A stretch of DNA of 54,589 nucleotides, from positions 1 through 54,589 of the forward strand of contig CAJFOC010000020.1 of NCBI GenBank assembly GCA_904395815.1, read 5' to 3'. This stretch comes from an uncultured Holdemania sp. (GTDB taxonomy: Bacteria; Bacillota_I; Bacilli_A; Erysipelotrichales; Erysipelotrichaceae). The notes under the pieces were generated by a model. That model saw only the letters and a list, made by a program, of their open reading frames with translations, was not told the origin of the DNA and made no database searches. Positions 1-6,751 of the stretch are shown here, piece by piece (positions within the stretch are counted from its first letter, which is position 1; every line of letters begins with the position of its first letter). Both the position numbers and the translations under genes were made by a program.

Positions 1-2
1 AG

Positions 3-797
3 GATCTGGAAGAACTGGTTTTGAATGTGTTGTTTGATCATTTTTATTATAGAGATTTCGATATGGTCAAGGCGGAGAAAACTTATGGAAGGCTGTCCAT
101 GTGCAGTAATCGGTTGCAAATTTCTTCGTTATTTATCTCAGGTTGGTTATTATATAAAGAAAAATTATTTACGGCATTAAATGTTGTGGATAAAGCATTA
201 GCACATTTTCAAACAAAGAAAATAGCTTTTTATCTTGGAGTTCTGTATTTTACTAAAGCGATGGCGTTGTATACCGGCAATAAAGAAAACGTAGAATATT
301 ATTTTACTGAATCAATAAAATATCTGGAAAGAACTCCTGGAAAACTGGCCCGAGTTAAACTGGTCAACAATTATTTTAATGTTGGTTTTTACTATTATTT
401 TGACAGAAACTATCAACAAGCTATCGTTTTTTTTAAGAAATTTCTGGAGAATAAGCCTTCGTTTTCTGTCCATATGCTTTATATTCTGCACTGTACAGAA
501 GAAACAAAATGTGAAGAAATGTTTCAACTTTTGCAGAATATTGATTTAGGAGATAGAAGCTGTTATCAGATAAATGATGTTTTTTTCCGTTATTTCAAAA
601 TGAAACTGAATCATAAGAGTGAAAAATATCTGGAGAACTTTATTTTAAATGAGGTGAAAGAAGTTTTAGCTACTCGATTTCGATCCGATAATCTGATTGC
701 CTATTTTGAAAATGAGCTGAGTAAAATTGCCAAAATAACCAAACATTATAAGAGTATTGCTTCTTTCAATAATTTTATTTCGCATAAAATTGACTGA
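3..797 (+). CDS. Helical-repeat (TPR-like) protein, probable RNPP/Rgg-type regulator, 5' end cut by window edge
   Basis: The frame is open to the left edge, so this is a 3' fragment of at least 264 residues; a TTG at 21 is only an internal codon. The visible part is all alpha-helical, with repeated aromatic-rich helix pairs (for example FYLGVLYFTKAMALYTGN and FNVGFYYYFDRNYQQAIVFF) typical of TPR-like repeats in peptide-binding RNPP/Rgg regulators. The N-terminal DNA-binding domain expected in that family would lie outside the window, so the assignment is inference. The gene is clearly richer in A and T than the GC-rich pyr and wall genes further on, which suggests accessory or transferred DNA. 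The next gene, about 105 bases downstream, encodes a very small secreted peptide, an arrangement seen for RNPP regulators and their signals. Confidence 0.6.
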   Translation, partial: DLEELVLNVLFDHFYYRDFDMVKAEKTYGRLSMCSNRLQISSLFISGWLLYKEKLFTALNVVDKALAHFQTKKIAFYLGVLYFTKAMALYTGNKENVEYYFTESIKYLERTPGKLARVKLVNNYFNVGFYYYFDRNYQQAIVFFKKFLENKPSFSVHMLYILHCTEETKCEEMFQLLQNIDLGDRSCYQINDVFFRYFKMKLNHKSEKYLENFILNEVKEVLATRFRSDNLIAYFENELSKIAKITKHYKSIASFNNFISHKID

Positions 798-872
798 ACT
801 GTAGTTGCTTAGCGGTTCAATCTGAGAAAGCGATTCCATGTATCAAATCATAAAAGCGTGAATTTTTTCCGG

Positions 873-878
873 TATAAT
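873..878 (+). promoter_or_regulatory. -10 box of the small peptide gene
   Basis: A perfect TATAAT lies 31 bases before the TTG start. I see no good -35 box at the right distance, so the promoter may need an activator. Confidence 0.45.
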
Positions 879-903
879 TAAGCGCGTGGAAAGGAGAATG
901 TGA

Positions 904-1059
904 TTGAAAAAGATTTGTGTAGCGCTTTTTGTGGCAGTGGCTTTAGTTGCTGTCTGTAATCCAATCAGCGCTGATGAAGTCGGGCCGGATGGTTGCCTGA
1001 ATCCAGAGGATTGCATTGAACTTCTGGGATGCACCTCACCGGATTGCATGTTTCAGTAA
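904..1059 (+). CDS. Small secreted cysteine-rich peptide (51 aa), unknown
   Basis: The reading frame starts at TTG 904 behind a strong AAGGAG (891-896) with a 7-base spacer and ends at TAA 1057-1059. The product begins with a classic signal peptide: KK, then the hydrophobic core ICVALFVAVALVAVC, then NPISA before DEVG, a plausible signal peptidase I site after residue 23. The predicted mature peptide has 28 residues, is acidic, and carries four cysteines at 31, 37, 43 and 48 (spacing CX5CX5CX4C), so two disulfides are possible. No family is recognised. It could be a signal, a bacteriocin-like peptide or an envelope peptide. Its position directly after an RNPP-like gene favours a signal or target role, but that is inference. 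Confidence 0.65.
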   Translation: MKKICVALFVAVALVAVCNPISADEVGPDGCLNPEDCIELLGCTSPDCMFQ

Positions 1060-1270
1060 CATGTAATATTGAACAAATTCAACAAAATTTACTATGTCGG
1101 AACTTCAAAGAGAGACATCATGGGTAGACAAGAGAACGAAACAAAGTGATTGATCTTTGCTGGAAAGCGTAGTAAATCTTACCGTTGCAGGATCAGGAAA
1201 ATTATAAAAGACTGAGTTAAGAGAAAACGTGCATTCAGACTGAAAATTAGCCAGTTCAGTCTGTAGAGAG
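1060..1270 (+). other. Non-coding stretch with a strong hairpin, possible structured RNA or leader
   Basis: No convincing gene is present between the peptide gene and the 111-aa gene. A perfect 9-bp hairpin (CAGACTGAA 1236-1244 with TTCAGTCTG 1255-1263) sits just before a terminator, and a smaller CAAAG/CTTTG hairpin lies near 1141-1159. A TATAAA at 1203-1208 could be a weak -10 box. It may be the 3' untranslated region of the peptide transcript, a small RNA, or an attenuating leader for the next gene. I found no known riboswitch signature. Confidence 0.3.
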
Positions 1271-1300
1271 AGGAGGAAAAAAGTCCTCCTTTTTTCTTTT
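1271..1300 (+). terminator. Rho-independent terminator
   Basis: Stem AGGAGGA (1271-1277) with TCCTCCT (1284-1290), loop of six, followed by a T-rich tract. It separates the peptide region from the 111-aa gene. Confidence 0.8.
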
Positions 1301-1354
1301 TGCGACAAAAAAAGCGGCAGGGGATGGGATATGATCGGACCGGGAGGCGGTTTC

Positions 1355-1690
1355 ATGATTAAAGCGTATTTGATTCGTAAGGAGTTTGGAGAGATTCTGA
1401 AATCCAATACGGCTCTGTTTTCCTGGATGGAAGGGAAAACGGGGTATGAGCGGCAGCTGGAACAGATGCTGCTGAAACCGCAGGAGGTATTTCAGAAGCT
1501 GGCGGATCGATTGAGCGATCGGGAAGATCTTTGGGTTCGGCAGGGGCGGATGTTTTACCATAATGAGCTGACCGGACGGAACAGTACGCTGGAAGTGGAA
1601 CAGTTTCACCTGTTGCTCAGTGATCGGGCGGAATACCCTTTTCTTGATGAACTCAGACGGATGGAGGGGCTGCTGGTTCTTGCTGAATAA
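1355..1690 (+). CDS. Hypothetical protein, 111 aa
   Basis: I chose ATG 1355 rather than ATG 1331 because GGGAGG at 1342-1347 is correctly spaced for it. The product begins MIKAYLIRKEFGEI and is soluble, charged and mostly helical, with no signal peptide or membrane segment. The motif YHNELTGRN near the middle and a leucine-rich C-terminus stand out, but I recognise no family. It stands alone, between a terminator and the yneF promoter, and may be read from a promoter in the region before the terminator, which would make that terminator an attenuator. Confidence 0.55.
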   Translation: MIKAYLIRKEFGEILKSNTALFSWMEGKTGYERQLEQMLLKPQEVFQKLADRLSDREDLWVRQGRMFYHNELTGRNSTLEVEQFHLLLSDRAEYPFLDELRRMEGLLVLAE

Positions 1691-1693
1691 CTC

Positions 1694-1722
1694 TTGTAAA
1701 ACAGATCGAAAAACGATACAAT
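1694..1722 (+). promoter_or_regulatory. Promoter of yneF
   Basis: TTGTAA (1694-1699), 17-base spacer, TACAAT (1717-1722), about 40 bases before the yneF start. Confidence 0.6.
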
Positions 1723-1760
1723 AAGGGAGAAAATCACAAAAGATAGGTGGTGTTTGATAA

Positions 1761-1976
1761 ATGGGAGCTAACTTTTTAAGTTCAATTGGTTTTTTAATCC
1801 TTGGACTGGTAATTGGCGGAGGTCTGGGATTCTATTTTACTCGCCGTTATTTTGAGAAGCAGCTGAAGGAACATCCTCCAGTCAATGAAAAAATGATCCG
1901 GGCCATGTTCATGCAGATGGGACGTAAACCTTCTGAAGCCCAGATTCGTGCAATCATGAAATCGATGGGACAGTAA
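1761..1976 (+). CDS. yneF: YneF family (UPF0154) small membrane protein
   Basis: This 71-residue protein has one N-terminal membrane segment (about residues 7-27, rich in glycine, FLILGLVIGGGLGFYF) followed by a basic TRRYFEKQL stretch and the conserved tail with MIRAMFMQMGRKPSEAQIR. This architecture and length match the UPF0154/YneF family found across Firmicutes; its function is not established. The start ATG has AGGTGGTG about ten bases upstream. It has its own promoter and a strong terminator, so it is a single-gene unit. Confidence 0.9.
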   Translation: MGANFLSSIGFLILGLVIGGGLGFYFTRRYFEKQLKEHPPVNEKMIRAMFMQMGRKPSEAQIRAIMKSMGQ

Positions 1977-2000
1977 AACGGGAAATTTCCCGTTTTTTCT
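1976..2000 (+). terminator. Terminator of yneF
   Basis: Palindrome AACGGGAAATTTCCCGTT followed by TTTTCTTT, beginning at the yneF stop codon. Confidence 0.85.
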
Positions 2001-2055
2001 TTCGGGCAGGTGACGGGAAGATGACCAAAGTGTAAGCGTGCCATAACAGCGGGCG

Positions 2056-2064
2056 TGGTATAAT
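2056..2064 (+). promoter_or_regulatory. Extended -10 promoter of the GT51 gene
   Basis: TGGTATAAT (extended -10, TATAAT at 2059-2064). Transcription would start near 2071, leaving a leader of only about ten bases that is mostly the ribosome binding site. Confidence 0.55.
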
Positions 2065-2081
2065 GCAGTCAGGTGATGAAG

Positions 2082-2798
2082 ATGAAATGGATTAAGCGAG
2101 GACTTCTTCTGCTTTTGCTGGCGGCGGTCATTGCGCTCAGTGTTCTGGTGGGGATGGGATATCAGAAATATCGCGAAGCCATTGAGGAAGTGCCGCTGCA
2201 GCAGAAGGTGGAAGAGCTGACGCAGCGCGAGGATTATACGGAATACGATCAGATCAGTCCCGAATTCATTCAGGCGATTGTCGCGGTGGAGGACCGGCGT
2301 TTCTTTACGCGCCGCGGCGTGGATGTGATTTCGCTGGGGCGGGCGTTTCTGACCAATCTGTTTTCTGGGGAGGTCAGGGAAGGCGGCAGTACGATTACTC
2401 AGCAGCTGGCCAAGAACCTGTATTTTGACAACCGTCCTTCGCTGACCCGCAAGGTGGCTGAAATTTTCCTGCTGTATGATCTGGAACGGAATTATACCAA
2501 AGAAGAAATCGTGACGATGTATGTCAATGTGATCTATTATGGCGATGGGTATACTGGCGTCGGTGCTGCCAGCCGGGGATATTTCGGCAAGGAGCCGTCC
2601 GAACTGACGCTGGCTGAGGCCAGTTTGCTGGCGGGATTGCCGCAATCGCCCAGCCGGTATCAGCTCAGCACCGGTCTGCCGCTGGCCCGTCAAAGACAGC
2701 AGCAGGTGCTGCAGGCGATGGTGGAGGGAGGGCTGATTGACTCCCGGCAGTCTGAACAGGCATTGCAATGGTCGGCCGCCTATTCGCCGCAACCCTGA
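2082..2798 (+). CDS. mtgA: Monofunctional peptidoglycan glycosyltransferase (GT51)
   Basis: It polymerises lipid II into glycan strands at the outer face of the membrane. An N-terminal membrane anchor (about residues 5-24) is followed by a single GT51 domain with the signatures VAVEDRRFF, EGGSTITQQLAKNLYF, RKVAEIFLLYDLE and NVIYYGDGYTGVGAASRGYFG. There is no transpeptidase domain; about 238 residues is normal for a stand-alone enzyme. I prefer ATG 2082 because AGGTG (2071-2075) is six bases upstream; GTG 2073 and ATG 2076 are also open. The catalytic glutamate motif reads E-D-R-R-F-F-T-R-R-G, so the usual histidine (EDxxFxxHxG) is an arginine. The gene symbol is by function; a naming as a PBP1-like fragment is also possible. 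Confidence 0.85.
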   Translation: MKWIKRGLLLLLLAAVIALSVLVGMGYQKYREAIEEVPLQQKVEELTQREDYTEYDQISPEFIQAIVAVEDRRFFTRRGVDVISLGRAFLTNLFSGEVREGGSTITQQLAKNLYFDNRPSLTRKVAEIFLLYDLERNYTKEEIVTMYVNVIYYGDGYTGVGAASRGYFGKEPSELTLAEASLLAGLPQSPSRYQLSTGLPLARQRQQQVLQAMVEGGLIDSRQSEQALQWSAAYSPQP

Positions 2799-2872
2799 CC
2801 CATATTATTACGCCTTTCTTACAACCCGATGAAAGCTTGATTAAATCCCTGTCCATTTGCCAGTTTGCTCGT

Positions 2873-2878
2873 TATAAT
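2873..2878 (+). promoter_or_regulatory. -10 box of the lipoprotein gene
   Basis: Perfect TATAAT, 23 bases before the ATG at 2901; the -35 region (TGTCCA, 2850-2855) is weak. Confidence 0.5.
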
Positions 2879-2900
2879 CAGAAAGTAGGAGGAACTGCGC

Positions 2901-3311
2901 ATGGAAATCAGGAAAATTGTTTGCGGATGGATCGGGTTCCTGTTGCTTTCAGGCTGCGGCGTCAATTCGGCCGCGGATGCGCAGCCGCAGGCGGCTGTTC
3001 AGGACGACCGGCAGGTTCGTGTTTCCAACGCCAGCTTTCCGATCGCGATCAGCGGACTGCTGGAATTGTTCAGTGAAGATGAATTCTATCCGGAACTGGA
3101 GATCTGTACGGTAACGGAACCGCAGAGCACGTTGCCGGAATCGGAAACGACGCTGTATGTCATTGAAGAACAGCCGGAAGTTCAGGCCGAGGCATCGGCG
3201 GAAACCACAGCGTATCCCCATACCTATACGTATGAGGGATTGACTGTCATTTACAACGGTCAGGATCAGCGGATCATTGAAGCGCTGCAGCAGAAATTGG
3301 GGCAGCCCTGA
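2901..3311 (+). CDS. Hypothetical lipoprotein, 136 aa
   Basis: ATG 2901 follows AGGAGG with good spacing. The product has a lipoprotein signal peptide: charged start MEIRK, hydrophobic core, and lipobox LLSGC with the lipidated cysteine at residue 19. The rest is an acidic, low-complexity linker rich in Glu, Gln, Ala and Thr (about residues 70-110), then a small C-terminal part containing YTYEGLTVIYNGQDQRIIEAL. It is expected at the outer face of the membrane. I recognise no family. It has its own promoter and lies just before the pyr operon. Confidence 0.65.
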   Translation: MEIRKIVCGWIGFLLLSGCGVNSAADAQPQAAVQDDRQVRVSNASFPIAISGLLELFSEDEFYPELEICTVTEPQSTLPESETTLYVIEEQPEVQAEASAETTAYPHTYTYEGLTVIYNGQDQRIIEALQQKLGQP

Positions 3312-3345
3312 GGCGGCATGAGAATTTTCTTGCGGCCTCTCTTGT
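3310..3345 (+). terminator. Possible terminator before the pyr operon
   Basis: Imperfect hairpin with outer stem GAGGC (3310-3314)/GCCTC (3335-3339) and inner AGAA/TTCT, followed by a short TCTTGT tract. Weak U-run, so only a candidate. Confidence 0.4.
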
Positions 3346-3370
3346 ACGGTTTCGGGAATTGGGTTATAAT
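3342..3370 (+). promoter_or_regulatory. Promoter of the pyr operon
   Basis: TTGTAC (3342-3347), 17-base spacer, TATAAT (3365-3370). The expected start near 3377 gives a leader of about 124 bases. Confidence 0.75.
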
Positions 3371-3376
3371 ATCGAT

Positions 3377-3480
3377 GGCTTTAATTTAGTGCAGAGACAC
3401 TAAGAAGGCATACACATTTTATTAGAATACGGATGCTTTTCGTGTACACCTTCAAAGCCTGTTTTTGAAGGCTTTTTTTT
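3377..3480 (+). promoter_or_regulatory. PyrR-type attenuator leader of the pyr operon
   Basis: The hairpin UUUAGUG (3385-3391)/CACUAAG (3398-3404) presents the loop CAGAGA, which fits the PyrR binding loop CNGNGA; the stem bases differ from the family consensus but in pairs that keep the helix. This hairpin can be extended by GCUUU (3378-3382) with AAGGC (3405-3409). GGCUUU (3377-3382) can instead pair with AAAGCC (3454-3459), which is also the left arm of the terminator AAAGCCT (3454-3460)/AGGCTTT (3469-3475) plus T-run. So binding at the loop would hide GCUUU and let the terminator form. This is the known PyrR logic; that PyrR (30104-30637) acts here is inference. Confidence 0.75.
3454..3480 (+). 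terminator. Leader terminator of the pyr attenuator
   Basis: Stem AAAGCCT/AGGCTTT with an overlapping alternative CCTTCAAA (3449-3456)/TTTGAAGG, followed by eight T, 20 bases before the pyrB start. Confidence 0.85.
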
Positions 3481-3500
3481 ACCCGGAAGGAGGGGGCGCT

Positions 3501-4373
3501 ATGAAAGATCTTCTTCAACTCAGTACGCTTTCTGTCGAGGAAATTCAGCACATTCTGGATGTCGCTGAGCTTTGCCGTCAGGGAGAAATGATCGACAGTG
3601 AGAAAGGCCGGATTGTCGCCAATCTGTTTTTTGAGCCGTCAACCCGAACCCAGTACAGTTTCAATACCGCACAGCTGAAGCTGGGCTGCAAAGTGATCAA
3701 TTTCAATGCGCAGGCTTCATCGATGCAGAAGGGCGAGAGCTTTTATGATACGGTGAAGACGTTTGAGAGTTTCGGCGTGGACGCGCTGGTAATCCGTGAC
3801 CGAAAGGATGAATATTATCGTGAGCTGATCGGCCGAATTCATGTTCCGCTGCTTAACGCAGGGGATGGCAAGAAAGATCATCCGACGCAGTCCTTGCTGG
3901 ATCTGATGACCATACGGCAGGAATTCGGCCGTTTTGAAGGACTGAACATCGCCATTGTCGGCGATATCAAGTATTCGCGGGTGGCGCATACCAACATTGA
4001 GGTCATGCAGCGGCTGGGCATGCATTGTTATGTCAGCGGTCCGCAGGAATACCGGGACGAACAGTTTGACTACATCGATTTCGATCAGGCCGTCCGGCAG
4101 ATGGATGTGATCATGCTGCTGCGGGTTCAGCATGAACGGCATGAACAGGCGATGTCCATCAGCACGCAGGAATATCATCAGAAATACGGACTGACGATGG
4201 AAAGAGTGAACACAATGAAAGAGAAGGCCATTATCATGCATCCGGCGCCATTCAACCGCGGCGTGGAGATTGCCGACGAGGTGGTGGAGTGCGAGAAATC
4301 CCGCATTTTCAAACAGATCCACAACGGCGTTTTTGTCCGGATGGCGGTGCTGAAACGGGCCTGGGAGGACTGA
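3501..4373 (+). CDS. pyrB: Aspartate carbamoyltransferase catalytic subunit
   Basis: It condenses carbamoyl phosphate with aspartate to carbamoyl-aspartate, the first committed step of pyrimidine synthesis. The 290-residue product has the carbamoyl-phosphate loop FFEPSTRT (43-50), SSMQKGES (73-80), HPTQ (127-130) and HPAPFNRGVE near the C-terminus. ATG 3501 is the start because AAGGAGG lies at 3487-3493; an in-frame upstream ATG at 3465 would fall inside the leader terminator. No regulatory subunit pyrI is present, as in Bacillus. First gene of an eight-gene operon; the next start is one base after its stop codon. Confidence 0.97.
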   Translation: MKDLLQLSTLSVEEIQHILDVAELCRQGEMIDSEKGRIVANLFFEPSTRTQYSFNTAQLKLGCKVINFNAQASSMQKGESFYDTVKTFESFGVDALVIRDRKDEYYRELIGRIHVPLLNAGDGKKDHPTQSLLDLMTIRQEFGRFEGLNIAIVGDIKYSRVAHTNIEVMQRLGMHCYVSGPQEYRDEQFDYIDFDQAVRQMDVIMLLRVQHERHEQAMSISTQEYHQKYGLTMERVNTMKEKAIIMHPAPFNRGVEIADEVVECEKSRIFKQIHNGVFVRMAVLKRAWED

Positions 4374-4374
4374 C

Positions 4375-5661
4375 ATGAGTTTTCTGCTGCAAAATGGCGA
4401 AGTTTATGCCAACGGCCGGATTTCCGGCATGGATGTGATGGTGGACGATCAGGGCCGGCTGCTTTTGGCGGATCGGATCGATCTGCAGAGCGAGGATGTG
4501 GATGAGATCATCGATGCTTCGGGGTTGTTGATCGTACCGGGACTGATCGATCCGCATGTGCATTTACGGGAGCCGGGATTCGAATACAAGGAGACGATCG
4601 CCAGCGGTACCGCGGCGGCGGCCCGCGGCGGTTTTACAACGATCATGGCGATGCCCAATCTCAATCCGGTGCCGGATTCGCCGCAGAATCTGAAAGTACA
4701 GCTGGACCGGATTCGCTATGACGCCCGCATTCGGGTGATTCCTTATGCTGCGATTACCCGCGGGCAGAAAGGCGTTGGCGAGCTGGTGGACTTTGACGCG
4801 CTGGCGCCGATGGTGCTGGGCTTTTCCGATGATGGAAAAGGAGTGCAGGAAGAAGCGATGATGCGGCAGGCGATGCTGAGCGCCAAGGCGAACAACTGCC
4901 TGATCGTCGCGCATTGCGAGGATGAATCGCTGCTGGTTCCCGGCGGCTGCGTTCACCAGGGGAAAAAGGCGGAAGAGCTGGGACTGGCGGGGATCAGCAG
5001 CGCCAGTGAATACACTCAGATTGAAAGAGACCTGCGGCTGGCGGAGGAAACCGGCTGTCAGTATCATATCTGTCATATTTCCTGCAAGGAATCGGTGGAG
5101 CTGGTCCGTCAGGCCAAGCGGCGTGGAGTCGCGGTCAGCTGCGAGGTGACGCCTCATCATCTGCTGCTGTGCGAGGAGGACATCAGCGAGGATGACGGAC
5201 GGTTCAAGATGAATCCGCCGCTGCGTTCTGCCGCGGACAGACAGGCGCTGATCGAGGGGCTGCAGGACGGGACGATCGACATGATCGCTACCGACCATGC
5301 GCCGCACAGCGAAGAGGAGAAAGCCCGGGGATTGCAGGGCAGCGCGATGGGAGTGGTCGGGCTGGAGACCGCCTTCGAACTGATCTATACCTATCTGGTC
5401 AGAACCGGCGTGCTGTCGCTGCAGCGATGCCTTGATCTGATGAGCTACAACTGTGCGGACATCTTCGGGATTGAGGGTGGCGAGCTGGTCAATTTCGGCC
5501 GGGCGGACTTCGCGGTGTTCGATCTGAACCGGCGGGAAAAAATCGATCCGAAAGCATTTTTGTCCAAGGGAAAAAGTACGCCGTTTGCCGGCTGGTGGGC
5601 CATGGGGCTGTGCCAGATGACGGTGTGCGACGGCAACATCGTATACAGAAAGGGTATTTGA
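4375..5661 (+). CDS. pyrC: Dihydroorotase
   Basis: It cyclises carbamoyl-aspartate to dihydroorotate. The 428-residue length and the metal motif DPHVHLREPG (60-68) are those of type I dihydroorotases of Gram-positive bacteria; further metal and substrate regions are MAMPNLNPVPDS, AHCEDES, CHISCKES and IATDHAPHSEEEK (the aspartate and histidine of the last are typical of the amidohydrolase fold). It starts one base after pyrB and ends one base before carA, so translation is probably coupled. Confidence 0.97.
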   Translation: MSFLLQNGEVYANGRISGMDVMVDDQGRLLLADRIDLQSEDVDEIIDASGLLIVPGLIDPHVHLREPGFEYKETIASGTAAAARGGFTTIMAMPNLNPVPDSPQNLKVQLDRIRYDARIRVIPYAAITRGQKGVGELVDFDALAPMVLGFSDDGKGVQEEAMMRQAMLSAKANNCLIVAHCEDESLLVPGGCVHQGKKAEELGLAGISSASEYTQIERDLRLAEETGCQYHICHISCKESVELVRQAKRRGVAVSCEVTPHHLLLCEEDISEDDGRFKMNPPLRSAADRQALIEGLQDGTIDMIATDHAPHSEEEKARGLQGSAMGVVGLETAFELIYTYLVRTGVLSLQRCLDLMSYNCADIFGIEGGELVNFGRADFAVFDLNRREKIDPKAFLSKGKSTPFAGWWAMGLCQMTVCDGNIVYRKGI

Positions 5662-5662
5662 T

Positions 5663-6748
5663 ATGGATAGAAAACTGGTGCTGCAAAACGGCGAAGTGCT
5701 GCATGGCAAGGGCTTTGGCAGCCAGAAGGAATGCATTGCCGAGCTGGTCTTCAATACCTCGATGGTCGGTTATCAGGAAATTCTCAGCGATCCTTCCTAT
5801 ACGGAACAGCTGGTGGTGATGACCTATCCGCTGATCGGCAACTACGGCATTACCGATGAGGATTACGAGTCCAAGCTGATCGGACCGAAAGGACTGATCG
5901 TTCGGGAATACAACGACAAGCCCAGCAACTTCCGCTATACCAAAACGCTGCGGGAAGTTCTGGAGGAAAACGACATTCCCGGCCTGACGCATGTGGATAC
6001 GCGCCGGCTGACGCGGATTCTGCGGGATGAGGGATCGATGCTGGGACTGATCTGCGATGAGGAGCTGCCGCAAGAAGAAGCACTGGCCAGGCTGCGGGCG
6101 TATCCGTTGCCCAAAGATCAGGTGGCGCGGGTGTCCTGCCGCAAAAAATGGTATTCCCGCTGCGCCAACCCGCGTTTTAATGTCGTGGCAGTGGACTGCG
6201 GCATCAAATACAACATCATCCGGGAACTGAACCGCTATGGCTGCAATGTGACGATCGTACCGTACAATACAAGCTTTGAACAGGTCATGGGGCTGAACCC
6301 GGACGGCATCTTTCTTTCCAACGGCCCGGGCGATCCGGAAAATGTGACGGAAGTGATCGAGCTGATCCGGCAGCTGCAGGGCAAGAAGCCGATCTTCGGT
6401 ATCTGTCTTGGACATCAGCTGATCGCGCTGGCCAACGGATTGCAGACATACAAGCTGAAATTCGGTCATCGCGGCGCGAATCATCCGGTGAAAAACCTGC
6501 TGAGCGGGAAGGTGGAGATCACCTCGCAGAATCACAGCTATGCGGTCCGGATGGACCATCTCGATAATCCGGACATTGAAGTGACGCACATCAATCTGCT
6601 GGATCACACGATGGAAGGGCTGCGGATTGAAAAAGACCGCATCTTCTCCACTCAGTATCATCCGGAGGCGGCGGCCGGACCGGAAGATTCCAAGTATCTG
6701 TTTGAGCAGTTTGTCCGCAACATGGAAGCCATGAAGAAAGGAAAGTAA
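5663..6748 (+). CDS. carA: Carbamoyl-phosphate synthase small subunit
   Basis: Glutaminase subunit that hands ammonia to CarB. The 361-residue protein has the N-terminal small-subunit domain (1-150) and a class I glutamine amidotransferase domain with SNGPGDPE (219-226), nucleophile Cys248 in GICLGHQ (246-252), and His333/Glu335 in QYHPE. The catalytic triad is intact. It lies in the pyr operon between pyrC and carB, so it is the pyrimidine-linked form (pyrAA in Bacillus naming); there is no arginine gene nearby. Confidence 0.97.
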   Translation: MDRKLVLQNGEVLHGKGFGSQKECIAELVFNTSMVGYQEILSDPSYTEQLVVMTYPLIGNYGITDEDYESKLIGPKGLIVREYNDKPSNFRYTKTLREVLEENDIPGLTHVDTRRLTRILRDEGSMLGLICDEELPQEEALARLRAYPLPKDQVARVSCRKKWYSRCANPRFNVVAVDCGIKYNIIRELNRYGCNVTIVPYNTSFEQVMGLNPDGIFLSNGPGDPENVTEVIELIRQLQGKKPIFGICLGHQLIALANGLQTYKLKFGHRGANHPVKNLLSGKVEITSQNHSYAVRMDHLDNPDIEVTHINLLDHTMEGLRIEKDRIFSTQYHPEAAAGPEDSKYLFEQFVRNMEAMKKGK

Positions 6749-6751
6749 GTC

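Noticed and set aside
1060-1270. A T-box or other known riboswitch
   Set aside because: The T-box core TGGNACCGCG is absent and no other known riboswitch signature is seen; only hairpins remain.
4564-5754. Long minus-strand frame opposite pyrC and carA
   Set aside because: Shadow of strongly coding DNA on the plus strand; composition unlike a protein and no family motif.
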